Source: Rhizopus arrhizus (lineage: Eukaryota > Mucoromycota > Mucoromycetes > Mucorales > Rhizopodaceae). Taken from it: a DNA stretch of 64,000 bases. Numbering within the stretch: position 1 is the stretch's first letter; each line of letters starts with the position of its first letter. Made by a program: the position numbers and the translations under genes. The notes under the pieces are model-generated. The model was given only the letters and a program-made list of their open reading frames with translations, was not told the origin of the DNA and made no database searches. Shown piece after piece: positions 53,682-64,000 of this stretch. The stretch spans positions 2,914,001 through 2,978,000 of the forward strand of contig JAKZZE010000001.1 of assembly GCA_024220505.1 (NCBI GenBank), in the 5' to 3' direction.

Positions 53682-56252
53682 CTAACAAACCGTTGTTACA
53701 TGAAAATTGACAACATTATTTGGTCCCTTGATTTCAAATCCCATTTGAACATCTTCATTTGAATTAATTGTGATGAGATCTCCGTCTTCATCTTCATATT
53801 TGAGTCCAGATATTGAAATGGTAGGTTCTTGTACACATAACCTTAACTTATCTTCAATCTTCTTTGATAATTCATCAAAGTTGATTGTTAGAGGTACAAG
53901 GACAACATAAATGGATCCAGCGTGATGTATCTTAATTTTGATATAGTCTTCTGGTATGTCTTGATTGGAGTTACTGTTCCTTTTGGTATTTACTGCTGTT
54001 GTAGTAGCTGATAGTAGATCGATACTATTTGCATCAGTTAATAATCTATCTCCATCATACACAGATTCATCCATAGGATCATATTTTTGCTGCTGTCTTC
54101 TCTTCCAAAGTGCACCAGAAGGCATATGGTTATTATTGGGTGAAGAAGGATGACTAGTTGGAGGTGAAGAAGGTAAAGAATGATTCAAGTACACGTCTGC
54201 ATGTGCTGATGACGATGAAGTGCTTGTACTTGTACTAGCAACTGGAGTATTAGGTGACTTGGGTAGTGGAGGTAGCGTCATGCCAGGTATGCCATTGACA
54301 AAGTGACGAGGAGGGAAACTAGGACTGGATAGATTTCCAAGGCTTTGTTTTCTAGTGATTTGTTCTTGTAAGTGATGATGAGGCATACGATTATATTGAT
54401 AGCTGTAAGATCTGTTTCTCATGAATAAATTGTTATTTTCCATAGGAGAATGATTGTGATCCTCATCATGCTCCTGATTATAATAATCGTCTTCTTCATC
54501 GTCATAATAGTTTAATAATGGGTTAATCTCTGAAAGTGGTGTTTGTGGTGCAGTAGACAATAAATCGAATTTAGATGTAGATTCTTTGATTTCAATAATA
54601 ACACCCAACCATTGCCGCAGCTGCTCATCATTTCTACATTTTAATTGTACTGTTTGATTTACATCCTTTTCTGTCCAAGATACATGTAAAACGTAATGAC
54701 CTATTAACAATTAGCATTTTTTCCTCTTTTTTTTTTGCATATTTGTACATTTACCAGTTTGAGCAGAAGATCCTTTGACGTGTTCAATCCTCGACATTGG
54801 TATTTTCCCTCTAACAAGTAGTGTACCTTCTTTTCTTTTCTTTTTTATGGATATTGAATTCTTATTTACATCTTTAACCTCTTTACAAAGTAGAATGACT
54901 TTTTCAAACAAAAACACGACTACTTCCTTGACATGTTCTGAATCTGCCTTTTGCAGTATTAATTTATCATGTAACAGCAGTTGTCCATACTTGTCCACTG
55001 AGCATTCGCTTCCATCCTCTACAGCAAGTTTCTTTTTCAAGTCCTCAACTACTAACGCATTTTCTTGTATTCTCTTTGTCTCGTTTACTTTTTTAGTCAC
55101 TCGCTGTATTGCCTCTAGACCTTCTTTGTTCTCTTCTGCATAGGGCCAATCTTCAGGTGTTGATTTGATTAGTTGTTGAAGTAATAATGGGTATTTGCAT
55201 ACTCTTTGGATTGGTTTGATTAACATGGCTGGTAGCTCATAAGTAGGTGACATGATATTAGCTAATTTCTGTAGTTTATTGGCTACTTGTACAACTAAGT
55301 CTTGTGCAATCTGGAAATTGGCACAGAATGGTTCATAAACAGTGAATGCCTCTTCAAACTGAATAAATAGGTAACCAAATCTTTGTTCTTTTGTAGGAGA
55401 TGCTGCTTGTGCTTCAACTTGAATTAAGAATCTTCGTTGAGTATCAACAAGTGCATTTAAATTTCCAAATAAATAATGCATTGTGTCTGGTGAAAGTACT
55501 TCCTGTGCCTGTACTTCTTTCATGTAATTCTATTAATTTTAAGCGTAAATAGCATATACAAAATGCATACTCTAGTGTCTTCACCTGAAGTGCTTCTAAA
55601 TCTTGAACATACTTTCTTTCTGTTGATAGTAGCTCATATACAACATTATCTCTCATATCTTTTGGTGAATCGTTATTGCTAGTTTCTATTTCTGTTAATG
55701 CATGTTCTGGTATGATTCCTTGTTCTTTTAATAACTCTAAGATGCACTTGACTGTATTGACTACCTACAATAAAACATAAATGAGCTATTCAAAGGGAAA
55801 AAAAAAAAAAAAAAGAGATAAAAAAATAGCGCAAATGTATACTTTTTTACCTTGACAAATCCATTAGTATCATTTTGACATAATTCAGTGACAGTAAATA
55901 AGCTATCCTCAGGAAAATACAACTGATCTCTGCAAGCGATAATAAAATGATAAATATAAACTTTTGATTTGCTTGTTGCGGATGAATTGACAGTGATAGG
56001 TGAGTCTGGTTTTAATGTATTAAATAGAAAGCATAAACTTGTGCCTGGTCTACATATATTCCATAACTTCGTCAAGGGGTCACTGGCACTATTTTCTTCT
56101 ATGTTTTCTAAAAAGGCTTCAAATCCTTTTACATAGGTTAAAGCATTTAACACAGAACGGCAAGTGTGATAAATAGAAGCCTCTTGTGTTGCTTGCTTAT
56201 TGGTAATAGAATCAGTTGCAATAGGCGAGTCAATCATGAGATGAGAAACCAA
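53682..56252 (-). CDS. cdc24: CDC24-type Rho guanine nucleotide exchange factor
   Basis: Exons 56252-55851, 55764-55585, 55529-54755 and 54700-53682 (introns 54-86 nt) give 791 residues. Order of domains: CDC24 calponin-homology domain about 30-130 (LWNICRPGTSLCFLFNTLKP), DH domain about 170-350 (VYELLSTERKYVQDLEALQ, MLIKPIQRVCKYPLLLQQL), PH about 370-490 split by intron 3, a Ser/Pro/His-rich linker, and a C-terminal PB1 domain about 704-790 (EDEDGDLITINSNEDVQMGF). This is the fungal Cdc24 layout. It activates Cdc42 at sites of polarised growth and binds the scaffold Bem1 through PB1. A single, apparently complete gene. Confidence 0.95.
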
Positions 56253-56896
56253 AAGAGAGAAAGAGAGAAAGAGAGAAGAAAGAAAAAAAAGTATTGTTAC
56301 ACCCGCCTTTATTAAACATTTTGGCCCTGAAAAAAAAAAAAAAAAAAAAAAAAAAGAGTATGCTTTTCGGTCTTTTTTTTTTTTTTTTTTACCAAATTCA
56401 AAGAAAACACCTCGTGTCTTGTATAATTATCACAAAATAACTGATATGTCCTCGTGTATACCTTACACTATAAAGTGGGGAAGAGAGGTAGAAAAAATAT
56501 ATTCGCGTAACGATTTAAAGTTGAGTTAAAAAGTATTATATGTTATTGTTGTGTTTTAACAATAATCAAAAAAGATATGACTAGTTCGGAACTATTCTTT
56601 TTAAATGAAACCTTCCCTCTTTTTTATAGGAGCGATGTTTCCTTTTTGTTTATCAACTTTTTTATTTAACTTGTAGGAGTATCAGCAGGAGTATTCTCCT
56701 CTGAACTTTGTAAGAGCGGAACCTGTTTGTCATTGACCTTGAACCCAACATGCAGGATCAAGATCTATACTCGATATCAAATTTCTGGTAGCTTTTTTTA
56801 ATTCTCCTTACAACTCGCTTCTAAAATATACACGTACTTTCAACTTCTCCTAGAAGAGCAACATTATCTTATTGCTGATGCAGAAACAAAGGTTCT
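56253..56896. other. cdc24 upstream region
   Basis: Contains a purine-rich stretch, an A run (56330-56355) and a T run (56374-56390), then AT-rich sequence. No gene. Confidence 0.6.
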
Positions 56897-57121
56897 ATGA
56901 AGGATTTAAGAGGTCCAATGTGGTTATGGTTAGCAAGTAAGCAGCAGAAGGAGGACAGTATATTTGTGAAACATAGGCACCCGAAACAAGAAAGTACTCT
57001 CCTCGATTTAAATACCAAATATGAGGAGGGTTTGTATGCTCCTCAATCACATAATAGTTATGTTTTTGAAGTCTCTGAGAAAGTTTTAATATATTTTAAT
57101 AAGATTATATCAAGGATATGA
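56897..57121 (+). pseudogene. Short unknown reading frame
   Basis: 74 codons (MKDLRGPMWLWLASKQQKED). It has a more protein-like composition than neighbouring sequence but no partner exons or recognised domain. It may be a relic of the same decayed gene as 57880-58710. Confidence 0.3.
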
Positions 57122-57879
57122 AATGCTTTCAGCAAGGAGAAGTTTTTAAATCACAAGAAATGTTACAAATTTAAAACCTGTTGTAGAGTATGACAAGTCC
57201 TAGGATGGTTTTTGAAATTAGAAGTATCAACAAAGAATATTCAATAATGCATTATAACCCATAAATCACATAATCGTTTTTTTATCCTTTATTCACATAA
57301 TATCTTTCTTAACTCATTCGATTCTTTTAAATTTTGCTAAAATACAAACCATGAAAGTCAAAGTCCTCGTCAATACCTTGTAAAATAGCAAATGTTCTTA
57401 TTATTAGAATAAAATCAAAAGTTCTGTTTTTACTTGTTATCAATTACTGGTAATGTAATTAAGATCTATAACAGCGGACTATTTAGATTGTTATCAAATA
57501 CATACAGCAGTTTTAATCTTTATTCGTGGTGTATACTCTCAGCCGTACAATTTTGGGTCTGAAAATTATAATCATAAAAGAAAAACTAAAGAAGGAATGA
57601 TTAATTCCTAGAGGCTAGTCATACTCATAATTACAAAGGCGCTATTGTGCATCGCTTCTTATAAAAAACGTGGATTTCACGTGGAATTATTTCATTAATG
57701 AATAATCAAAACTTTGGCCAGGCGTAGTTTCCTTTTTGGTCATATGAAGTACTACTCGACTATTAGGTCCAGGTAGTCCTCCAAAATGAGATGATGCTCA
57801 TTCTTACATATGTACAGACTTCAAATAGAGCTGGTAATCATTTTTTGTAAACTTAAATAGTATGCTCTTTTGATGACAT

Positions 57880-58710
57880 TCTAAATTTATTTTATTTTCC
57901 TTGGGCTAGTGAACATTGTTCAGACTTGCTGGTTAAGTTACATTCATTTCCATTTTTGGATGTTCATTACAGTCTCTTCAATTTTACAGATATTGAGGAA
58001 TTCGTAAAGGAAACAGAGGATAAAGATAGAATTCTAAATGACTTCTTTAAAAATAATGCAAGTATAAAATTTGCTGCAACCTAAGCAAATAAATTTCATA
58101 AAAAAAAGAATTGGACAAGTAGCAAAACGATTTTAGTTTAAAGTATATAATTTGACATAACTTTGCTATCCTAGAGACACTGGTATTTAATGAAAGTGGA
58201 TTAAACGAAATGAAGTTCAATTAGGAAAGAAGCACTTCATTATTGCTTAGATATTATGTAAGCTATATGTTCATTACTCGCGATTTGTCTATTGTGCCAA
58301 TAGAACTAATATTGTAAAACACAGAGTAGAGAGGCTTTAAAGTCAATATATAAAGTTATAGCATGTTATAGAGCCTTCACTATATCAATGATGCGTACTA
58401 TAAAAACTTATATTTTTTTCACATTCTCGTAACTTTTAATCTAATGTTGTTAATGCTAAAATTTAATTTAAAAATGTGTTTTTGTTAACGGTTTAACAGT
58501 TTCTGCTGATAAGCCTTTGGATATTTCTTATACTTTCTTTTAATCAAGTAACAAAATTGTTAGATAATGAAAAGATAAGCGCATAAACTTAATCTACTAA
58601 TAAGATATGCATAGGATGATCACAGTCCTTCTCATTATATATCTGACCCAAATGATCGTAATTGGGGATATTATTTTAAAAAGACAACTTGAGTAAAATA
58701 TATAATTATG
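57880..58710 (+). pseudogene. Decayed coding sequence of unknown family
   Basis: Read on the plus strand with stops ignored, long stretches have protein-like composition, such as KLHSFPFLDVHYSLFNFTDI, IEEFVKETEDKDRILNDFFK and a late block DDHSPSHYISDPNDRNWGYY, in one frame with occasional stops. I do not recognise the family. It lies on the strand opposite the Fanzor-like relic. Confidence 0.3.
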
Positions 58711-58929
58711 GAATAAAGTAACTTCTTTTATTACTAACCAAACCCTGGGAGTATTTGGAATTTCAGGTAGTTATAAACTAATTTTTGAACATATAAAAAA
58801 GTTACATTCAGATATAACCTTATCTGTAAAAATAGTTATCCTAAAAAAGAGAAACCGTGTTCATTACGACGCTTTAAAAGACAAGCTTAATTCTTTAAAA
58901 AGGCAGATGATCTAATTTCGCCCTTCCAA

Positions 58930-60240
58930 ATAGCAAGAGAGATGGGCATCATGTTTTTTTGGAGGCGTTTACGTCGCGTTGCAAAGTGCACTACATGATT
59001 TGCAAACAAGGACACTAGGATCAATTACATGAAAAGCATCTATTAAATTATCGCTCCTACAACAGTTGCAAATTCTAGAAGTTTTGTATTCTTCAACAGT
59101 AATAGCGATCAAGTCACTAGCAGCTTTTCTTTTCTTAAGATGCGCTAAAGGATTCCAGTTGCACCGCATTTGCTTCCTTTCAGTCTTACAAAATCTTTAC
59201 CAAACATTTCTGAGTCAAGGCCCATCAAGGGCATCTTTGATAGATCTTTATCAAAGCGGGTGTGCTCTCACTTTTGCTTTTTGTGAAAATGTTAGGTAAG
59301 CATGATCATGAAAAACGTACCTTTTTGCTTACTTTTTTTCAGCTACTTCACTTATTAAAGGCACTTATTTATCCTTTATCTTGGCCGTTTTTCTTCTTTT
59401 TTACCCTCCTCTTTTTTTATTCTTCGTTTTCTTCTTTTTATCATACCTTGTACCACTATGAACCAACATACACTTTCTTCAGGCGCTCTTTGAAAGCAAT
59501 CCTTGGCTGTTTTAAAGATATAAAATCTGAACAAAGTTTTCATATGAGTTAAAACATAATTAATATCGATAGTGTAATTATTGCTAATAGAGTTCTTTTA
59601 AGTAGAAATATCGATTTCAATCTTGGTTATACCCTTCTCATCTTTTGATTCCTGCTACCTTTTGAAAAATTGAATGGATTCAGTCAAATAGCTATACTCT
59701 TTTATTGAGCAATACTTTAGTTGATATTCTCCAGTGTTCGTTCCCAGCGGCTGCTATGAAAACACTTTTTTGGCCTAAATCAAGGAACATAGGTCGATAA
59801 TTTTCTTTTATCTCTTCTAACTCAAAATCTTGCAGTTCTAAATCAAGGTTTTTTTTTGTTGATGAGGCTTCTCGATTACTCCTTATTTTATTGAATACAA
59901 AGTCAATAGAAAACACAGCAGACTTGATTGAGTTGGCAAACAAAAGATTATTCTCCTTTTAACTTTAACACAAATTCACAAATCACTAATATAAGTAACA
60001 CTAACTGGAAAATTTTTATCAGTAATTCTATGCATTATATTTCTAGAAATATGTGGTACAGACTTTTGCATAAAAATATCCACTCGATCCAATTTTCACA
60101 GAATTATCCTAGCAAATGTAGAAGACGGATATTGGCAGCTATGCAAACTACCAGAAACAGAGTAGTATGTGCTTTTTATTTGCATTTAAAAACAAGACTT
60201 GGGGAAAGTAGTTTTCGAGAAAAACCTACCAAAACCTAAA
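58930..60240 (-). pseudogene. TnpB/Fanzor-like RNA-guided nuclease relic
   Basis: Two anchors in the expected order on the minus strand. Near 59780 a RuvC-I-like block reads RPMFLDLGQKSVFIAAAG. At 58969-59169 an OrfB-type zinc ribbon reads EEYKTSRICNCCRSDN and, after a spacer, VLVCKSCSAL; a one-base shift later, QRDVNASKK matches the RuvC-III ending of this family. Between them, a Lys/Arg-rich stretch (RRKRRIKKEEGKKEEKR, near 59400) is also seen in fungal Fanzor proteins. Many stops and shifts make it non-functional. No recombinase gene or element ends were found. Family assignment is by motif recall only. Confidence 0.55.
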
Positions 60241-60888
60241 GAGTCTAACTAAAGTTGAATACTTTAGGATTTATCTACACTTAGACTACCCAAGTATTAC
60301 ATCACATTATCATGATAAGTTTAAAATATGATTCTTTTGCTACATTCATTGGAGTCATATAGAAAACTCATTAACAACAATTCTTTGAATAGACTCGTGT
60401 CTTGGATGAGACTGTCATCAATCAAATCCAGAAAGAACTATTGAAACTGTCTGCTTACAATTCTCTGCTAATATCTTTTGCATTTTTGTGACAAGTCACT
60501 GTTTCACACTATTAAGCAATACTTTTTATCTAAAGGCTTAAATGAGCGTGCGGTGTTTCAAGACACCATAATTGCCCAAGCCAGATCAAATAAAACGTAA
60601 AAGAAGCTAAAAAAATCCCTTATGGAAGCATGGACAAAAAATAAAAAGTCACTGTTTTATTCACTGGCATTACTTTTAATCCTTATACTGTTTAGAGTTT
60701 TAATAAATATTAAAGTTTTCATCCAAAAAAAGAGTTTTATATGTTTTATTGGCTTTCAAACTTGATGTCGGCATCTAAAACAATTCTAGAAATTAGGATT
60801 CAACATTGATCCATTTTTTTTTTTTGAAGAAAATTAGGAAAGGCACACGATAAAACAAGCTGATGTCTCCAAGCTACAATATACGATA
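60241..60888. other. Degenerate intergenic sequence
   Basis: Stop-rich on both strands with scattered protein-like fragments; no gene supported. The promoter of the transporter gene probably lies at the right end. Confidence 0.5.
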
Positions 60889-60949
60889 ATGATAGACAAT
60901 GAATATGAATTAGTGGAGAGCTATAAAAAACTTAACAATGATGCCATAA

Positions 60950-62475
60950 ATGAAGATCATGACCCGTTACTTGCATCATCATCAAATCAAGATGTTCAAT
61001 TTTTTTGTCTCAGATTATGAACTACAACAAGCAACTGCAACTCCTTTTAGTTGTATAATTAACTTGGCGAACACCATCTTGGGTACAGGCATGCTTGCCA
61101 TGGTAAGGAATAATTACGGGTATTTTTTAGATATTAAAACAAGTGTAGCCTTCTGCTATGGCGTCTGTAGGTATAATTCCTGGTATTTTCTTAATTTTAC
61201 TTTCTGCAGCTGCCTCTGGTATTGGACTTTACTTTCTATCAAGATGTGCAGCACGTACAGAAGGTCGACAGGCATCATTCTTTGCTATATCTAAATTAAC
61301 ATGGCCAAAGGTTGCCGTCTTATTTGATCTGGCTATTGCTATCAAATGTTTTGGTGTTGCAGTCTCTTATTTGATTATTATCGGTGACCTTATGCCACAA
61401 GTATAAATAATTACATTTGCATAGTATTTATATTAACCTGTCTTAATAAGGTGATCATATCTTTTACCAATCATTCAGATTTGGCTTATTTTTTAACTGA
61501 TCGACGCTTTTGGATCACTTTATTTATGCTCACCTTGGTCCTGCCACTCAGTTTCCTTAGAAAATTGGATTCACTTAAATACACTAGTATTATCGCCCTG
61601 TTTGCAGTAGTTTATCTTTGTATTATAGTTATTTATTATTATATCTCACCTAATTATCCACCGTCACCAGTAGAGGATATTGAGTATTTTACTGTATCAT
61701 CAAGTCTATTTGGACATTTACCCGTATTTGTATTTTCATTTACATGTCATCAAAATGTAAAGTTTCATTATCAGAAATATTTTTTAAGCTTATTATTATT
61801 TGTAGATATTTTCAGTTTATAATGAACTTAGGGATAATAGTAAAAAATCCATTTCTAAAGTTATTTGTTTATCTATTGGAAGCTCTGCATTTATTTATGA
61901 AGGCATTGCTATTTTGGGTTATCTTAGCTTTGGAAAGAATGTACTAAGTAATATTATTATGGAGTGTAAGTGCACTTTATCATACATTATTATTTAAATT
62001 AATATCAAGATTAGATCCATCTAGCTATTTTGTGGCGGGAGGTCGTCTTGCGATGGTTATACTTGTCATATTTAGTTATCCACTTCAAGCACATCCATGT
62101 AGAGCTTCACTTGATAAAGTATTTCAAACCACTCATAAGTCACACCATCCAAGTGCTTTTAAGTATTTTGCAATGACAACTACCATATTAATAGCAAGTT
62201 ATATTGTTGCTATTACAGTTACAAAATTAGATGTGGTAAATAATAATAACAAAGATACACGCAATTTAATTAATCTTGTTCAGGTATTATCTTTTGTTGG
62301 ATCAACTGGATCAACCACTATTTCCTTTATTCTACCTGGATTATTTTATTATAAAATACATCAAAATGACCCTTGGAGACTAGGAAAAGTTACTTCTGTT
62401 ATACTTGCTATTTACGGTATATTTATCATGGTGTTTTGCTTAACATTTAATGTCTTGCGTGTTGTAAATCATTAA
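60950..62475 (+). CDS. Vacuolar amino acid transporter (AVT5/6/7-like, AAAP family)
   Basis: Exons 60950-61102, 61149-61400, 61451-61756, 61806-61965 and 62015-62475 (introns 46-50 nt) give 443 residues. The first membrane segment carries the family signature CIINLANTILGTGMLAM; about ten further hydrophobic segments follow, including IPGIFLILLSAAASGIGLYF and YPSSYFVAGGRLAMVILVIF with SYPLQAHPCRASLD. Related yeast proteins export amino acids from the vacuole with protons. An upstream ATG at 60889 starts a plausible acidic N terminus (YELVESYKKLNNDAINEDHD), but joins the rest only if one T of the seven-T run at 61000-61006 is dropped; the 60950 start keeps frame. Either is possible. Confidence 0.85.
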
Positions 62476-62710
62476 AAATAGAAATAAATCTACAAACCCC
62501 CTTTCCAATCGCTCATCTTTTTTTTTATACAACAATAAAAAAAATTGTACCATTTGTTTTTTAATAATTTTTATAAAAACAACCCTGCCATTGTTTCTTT
62601 ATGTTTCTTTATCAAATTGATGGGCTACATAAACAATCTTTATATATAAATAACTGTTTACATAGTCTCATCATCATCATCTCTCTTTCTTTCTTTCTCT
62701 CTCTCTTCTC
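62476..62710. other. Intergenic spacer with CT-rich tract before the Myb-like gene
   Basis: A CTTT/CT repeat at about 62675-62709 ends directly before the ATG, a common core-promoter composition in fungi. Confidence 0.5.
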
Positions 62711-63454
62711 ATGGAACACTGTCAGGATTCACCTAAGGTCGTATTACCTCCTATTCGATACTACGATCCTTTTGATCAACCATTCACCTATTCGAATTCT
62801 GAATTTGCTGTCTATAAAAAGTTTGCAGATGATACACATCATTTCGATAGCACTACTTTGGTTATTCATCCATTAGACTCTTCGTCGTCAAAATCTCTTG
62901 ATTCTACTGACTTCACAAGACCTATTCATTTATTCACGGAAAACGAGTTGGTGCGCCGAAAACGTAGATCATTTCATGCGTTCGAACAAAGAAACCTCAC
63001 AAACAATGATCAGATCGATCTAGGTTACCATGTTCCGCGTGTTGCCACCGCAGCACCCCGTTTTAGACGCTTTACCCGTCCTCAAGATGAAAGACAAATC
63101 ATACCATCTTATTATGGATATCATCGAAAAAGATACAGTTACCATCCTGATACCTTTACCGATCAGAATCAGCAACAACACATTGGAGAAGACAAAAAAG
63201 AAAGCAGCAAGAAGAAGCCTCGATGGTCTATGGATGATAGAGCTAAATTGATATCTGCCATCATTAAAGATAAAAAATTAGATGATATGACGACATTTGA
63301 TTGGGACAGTATCTCTTCTCATGTCAATCGTGGCAACAAGGCTTGCAAGGATCAGTGGAGAAGAGAGATATTGCCAGTACTTCAAAGACTTCCTTATTTA
63401 AATCAATTTCATCCGACGAATGATCATTTTATGGATGAAGAAGCAAATGAATAA
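62711..63454 (+). CDS. Myb/SANT-like domain protein
   Basis: 247 residues in a single exon. Residues about 171-220 form one Myb/SANT-like repeat: RWSMDDRAKLISAII, FDWDSISSHVN and ACKDQWRREILP have the spaced aromatic residues of the three helices. The N-terminal 165 residues are Tyr/Ser/Arg-rich and without recognised domains; a Lys-rich stretch (KKESSKKKPRW) before the repeat may be a nuclear localisation signal. Probably a DNA-binding or chromatin protein; one repeat alone does not define a target. Confidence 0.75.
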   Translation: MEHCQDSPKVVLPPIRYYDPFDQPFTYSNSEFAVYKKFADDTHHFDSTTLVIHPLDSSSSKSLDSTDFTRPIHLFTENELVRRKRRSFHAFEQRNLTNNDQIDLGYHVPRVATAAPRFRRFTRPQDERQIIPSYYGYHRKRYSYHPDTFTDQNQQQHIGEDKKESSKKKPRWSMDDRAKLISAIIKDKKLDDMTTFDWDSISSHVNRGNKACKDQWRREILPVLQRLPYLNQFHPTNDHFMDEEANE

Positions 63455-63735
63455 GCCCTTTTGTTTTATGTTTTTTGTTCTATGTTTTGTATATGTGTAC
63501 ATTTCTCTCAAGTGTATTAATGTTACTGCATTTTTCTGTTTATTAAGATAGTTGACTGCCCCTTGTTAAATAAAAATATGTCTTATGCTTAAGCTATTTC
63601 TTTCATACCAGGATATGTATCATTACTTTCAGTCGGCATGAATTACAAACAAATTGACAGGGACAACCGGACTTTGAATCATTTAGTTAATTACTGTTCA
63701 AACCACGTCTTTCCACGCCCTTTATTACTTTTAAC
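63455..63735. other. Intergenic spacer
   Basis: 3' region of the Myb-like gene with AATAAAAATATG near 63569; nothing else recognised. Confidence 0.5.
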
Positions 63736-64000
63736 ATGACTGAAGGCGCATCCAACAGTAAGGAGAAACTATGTTCATTCTACGAAAAAAAGGAGGTCCC
63801 GCATTAATCTTATATAGACGAACTTTTACTGGCTTTATGTAGAAATGACCAAGAAGAAGAATTAGAAAAGCTTGTTGAAGAAGGAAAATGCAACGTTAAT
63901 TTTGCAGATGGTGCGGGTAATACAGCCGCTCACTATGCGTAAGTATCTATCTATAAAAGATATTAAAAAAATTACTAAACAATCTTCAAGATTAGCGTAA
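63736..64000 (+). CDS. Ankyrin-repeat protein, 5' part (runs off the window)
   Basis: From the ATG at 63736 the frame reads MTEGASNSKEKLCSF, then a TAA at 63805-63807, and continues with DELLLALCRNDQEEELEKLV and GKCNVNFADGAGNTAAHYA, an ankyrin repeat start. A GTAAGT donor at 63939 follows. The TAA could mark a mutation, a sequence error, or a start further downstream or a mis-chosen exon; only the ankyrin part is secure. The rest lies outside the window. Confidence 0.55.

Noticed and set aside
53965..55143. Plus-strand frames over cdc24
   Set aside because: Antisense shadows; cdc24 exons explain the region with clear domains.
59262..59552. Phe-rich 96-codon plus-strand frame
   Set aside because: Antisense of the Lys/Arg-rich part of the Fanzor-like relic.

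Overview
The window is fungal nuclear DNA, most likely from an early-diverging lineage (Mucoromycota, probably Mucorales). The support is AT-rich sequence, introns of about 45-90 nt with GT..AG ends, fungal housekeeping genes (a CDC24-type RhoGEF with CH, DH, PH and PB1 domains, a CRAL-TRIO protein, a vacuolar AVT-type amino acid transporter), and a mobile load of Tc1/mariner, CACTA, Merlin, Ty3/gypsy and LINE elements. No bacterial operon, CRISPR array or rRNA gene was seen.

About 51 kb (1-51000) is a transposon island. 1-12288 holds two CACTA/EnSpm-type elements in inverted orientation, separated by 3 bp at 7823-7825. Each has a Tnp2-like transposase gene (broken on the left, reduced to its last ~50 codons on the right) convergent with a four-exon accessory gene of 347 codons (split by a Tc1 element on the left, intact on the right). 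A tRNA T-arm at 12298-12322 abuts the right CACTA end. 12768-16604 is a 5'-truncated LINE with a 21-bp target-site duplication and a dead Tc1 element in its tail. 16803-28420 is a Merlin (ISXO2-like) transposon carrying a 9.4-kb Ty3/gypsy element with near-identical LTRs, itself carrying a Tc1 element. 28421-51000 is a mosaic of gypsy fragments, solo LTRs, a second Merlin copy with a solo LTR (5-bp duplication), several Tc1 elements including an intact one at 40171-41815, a doubly nested Tc1 set at 29644-33296, a LINE fragment and a pseudogene of unknown family.

From 51268 the sequence becomes ordinary gene space: the CRAL-TRIO gene and cdc24 on the minus strand, a degenerate 4.6-kb stretch (56253-60888) with relics including a TnpB/Fanzor-like pseudogene, then an amino acid transporter, a Myb/SANT-like gene and the start of an ankyrin-repeat gene on the plus strand.

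Two transposases look intact by eye (1597-2628 and 40423-41442). Points most worth checking: five Tc1 families whose long terminal repeats each carry the terminal core at both ends in inverted orientation; nested Tc1 copies inserted at TATG start codons; a canonical -1 slippery heptamer at the gag stop of the gypsy element; tRNA-like Pol III boxes inside both Merlin copies; and the Fanzor-like relic. All coordinates and translations were read by hand with no homology search.
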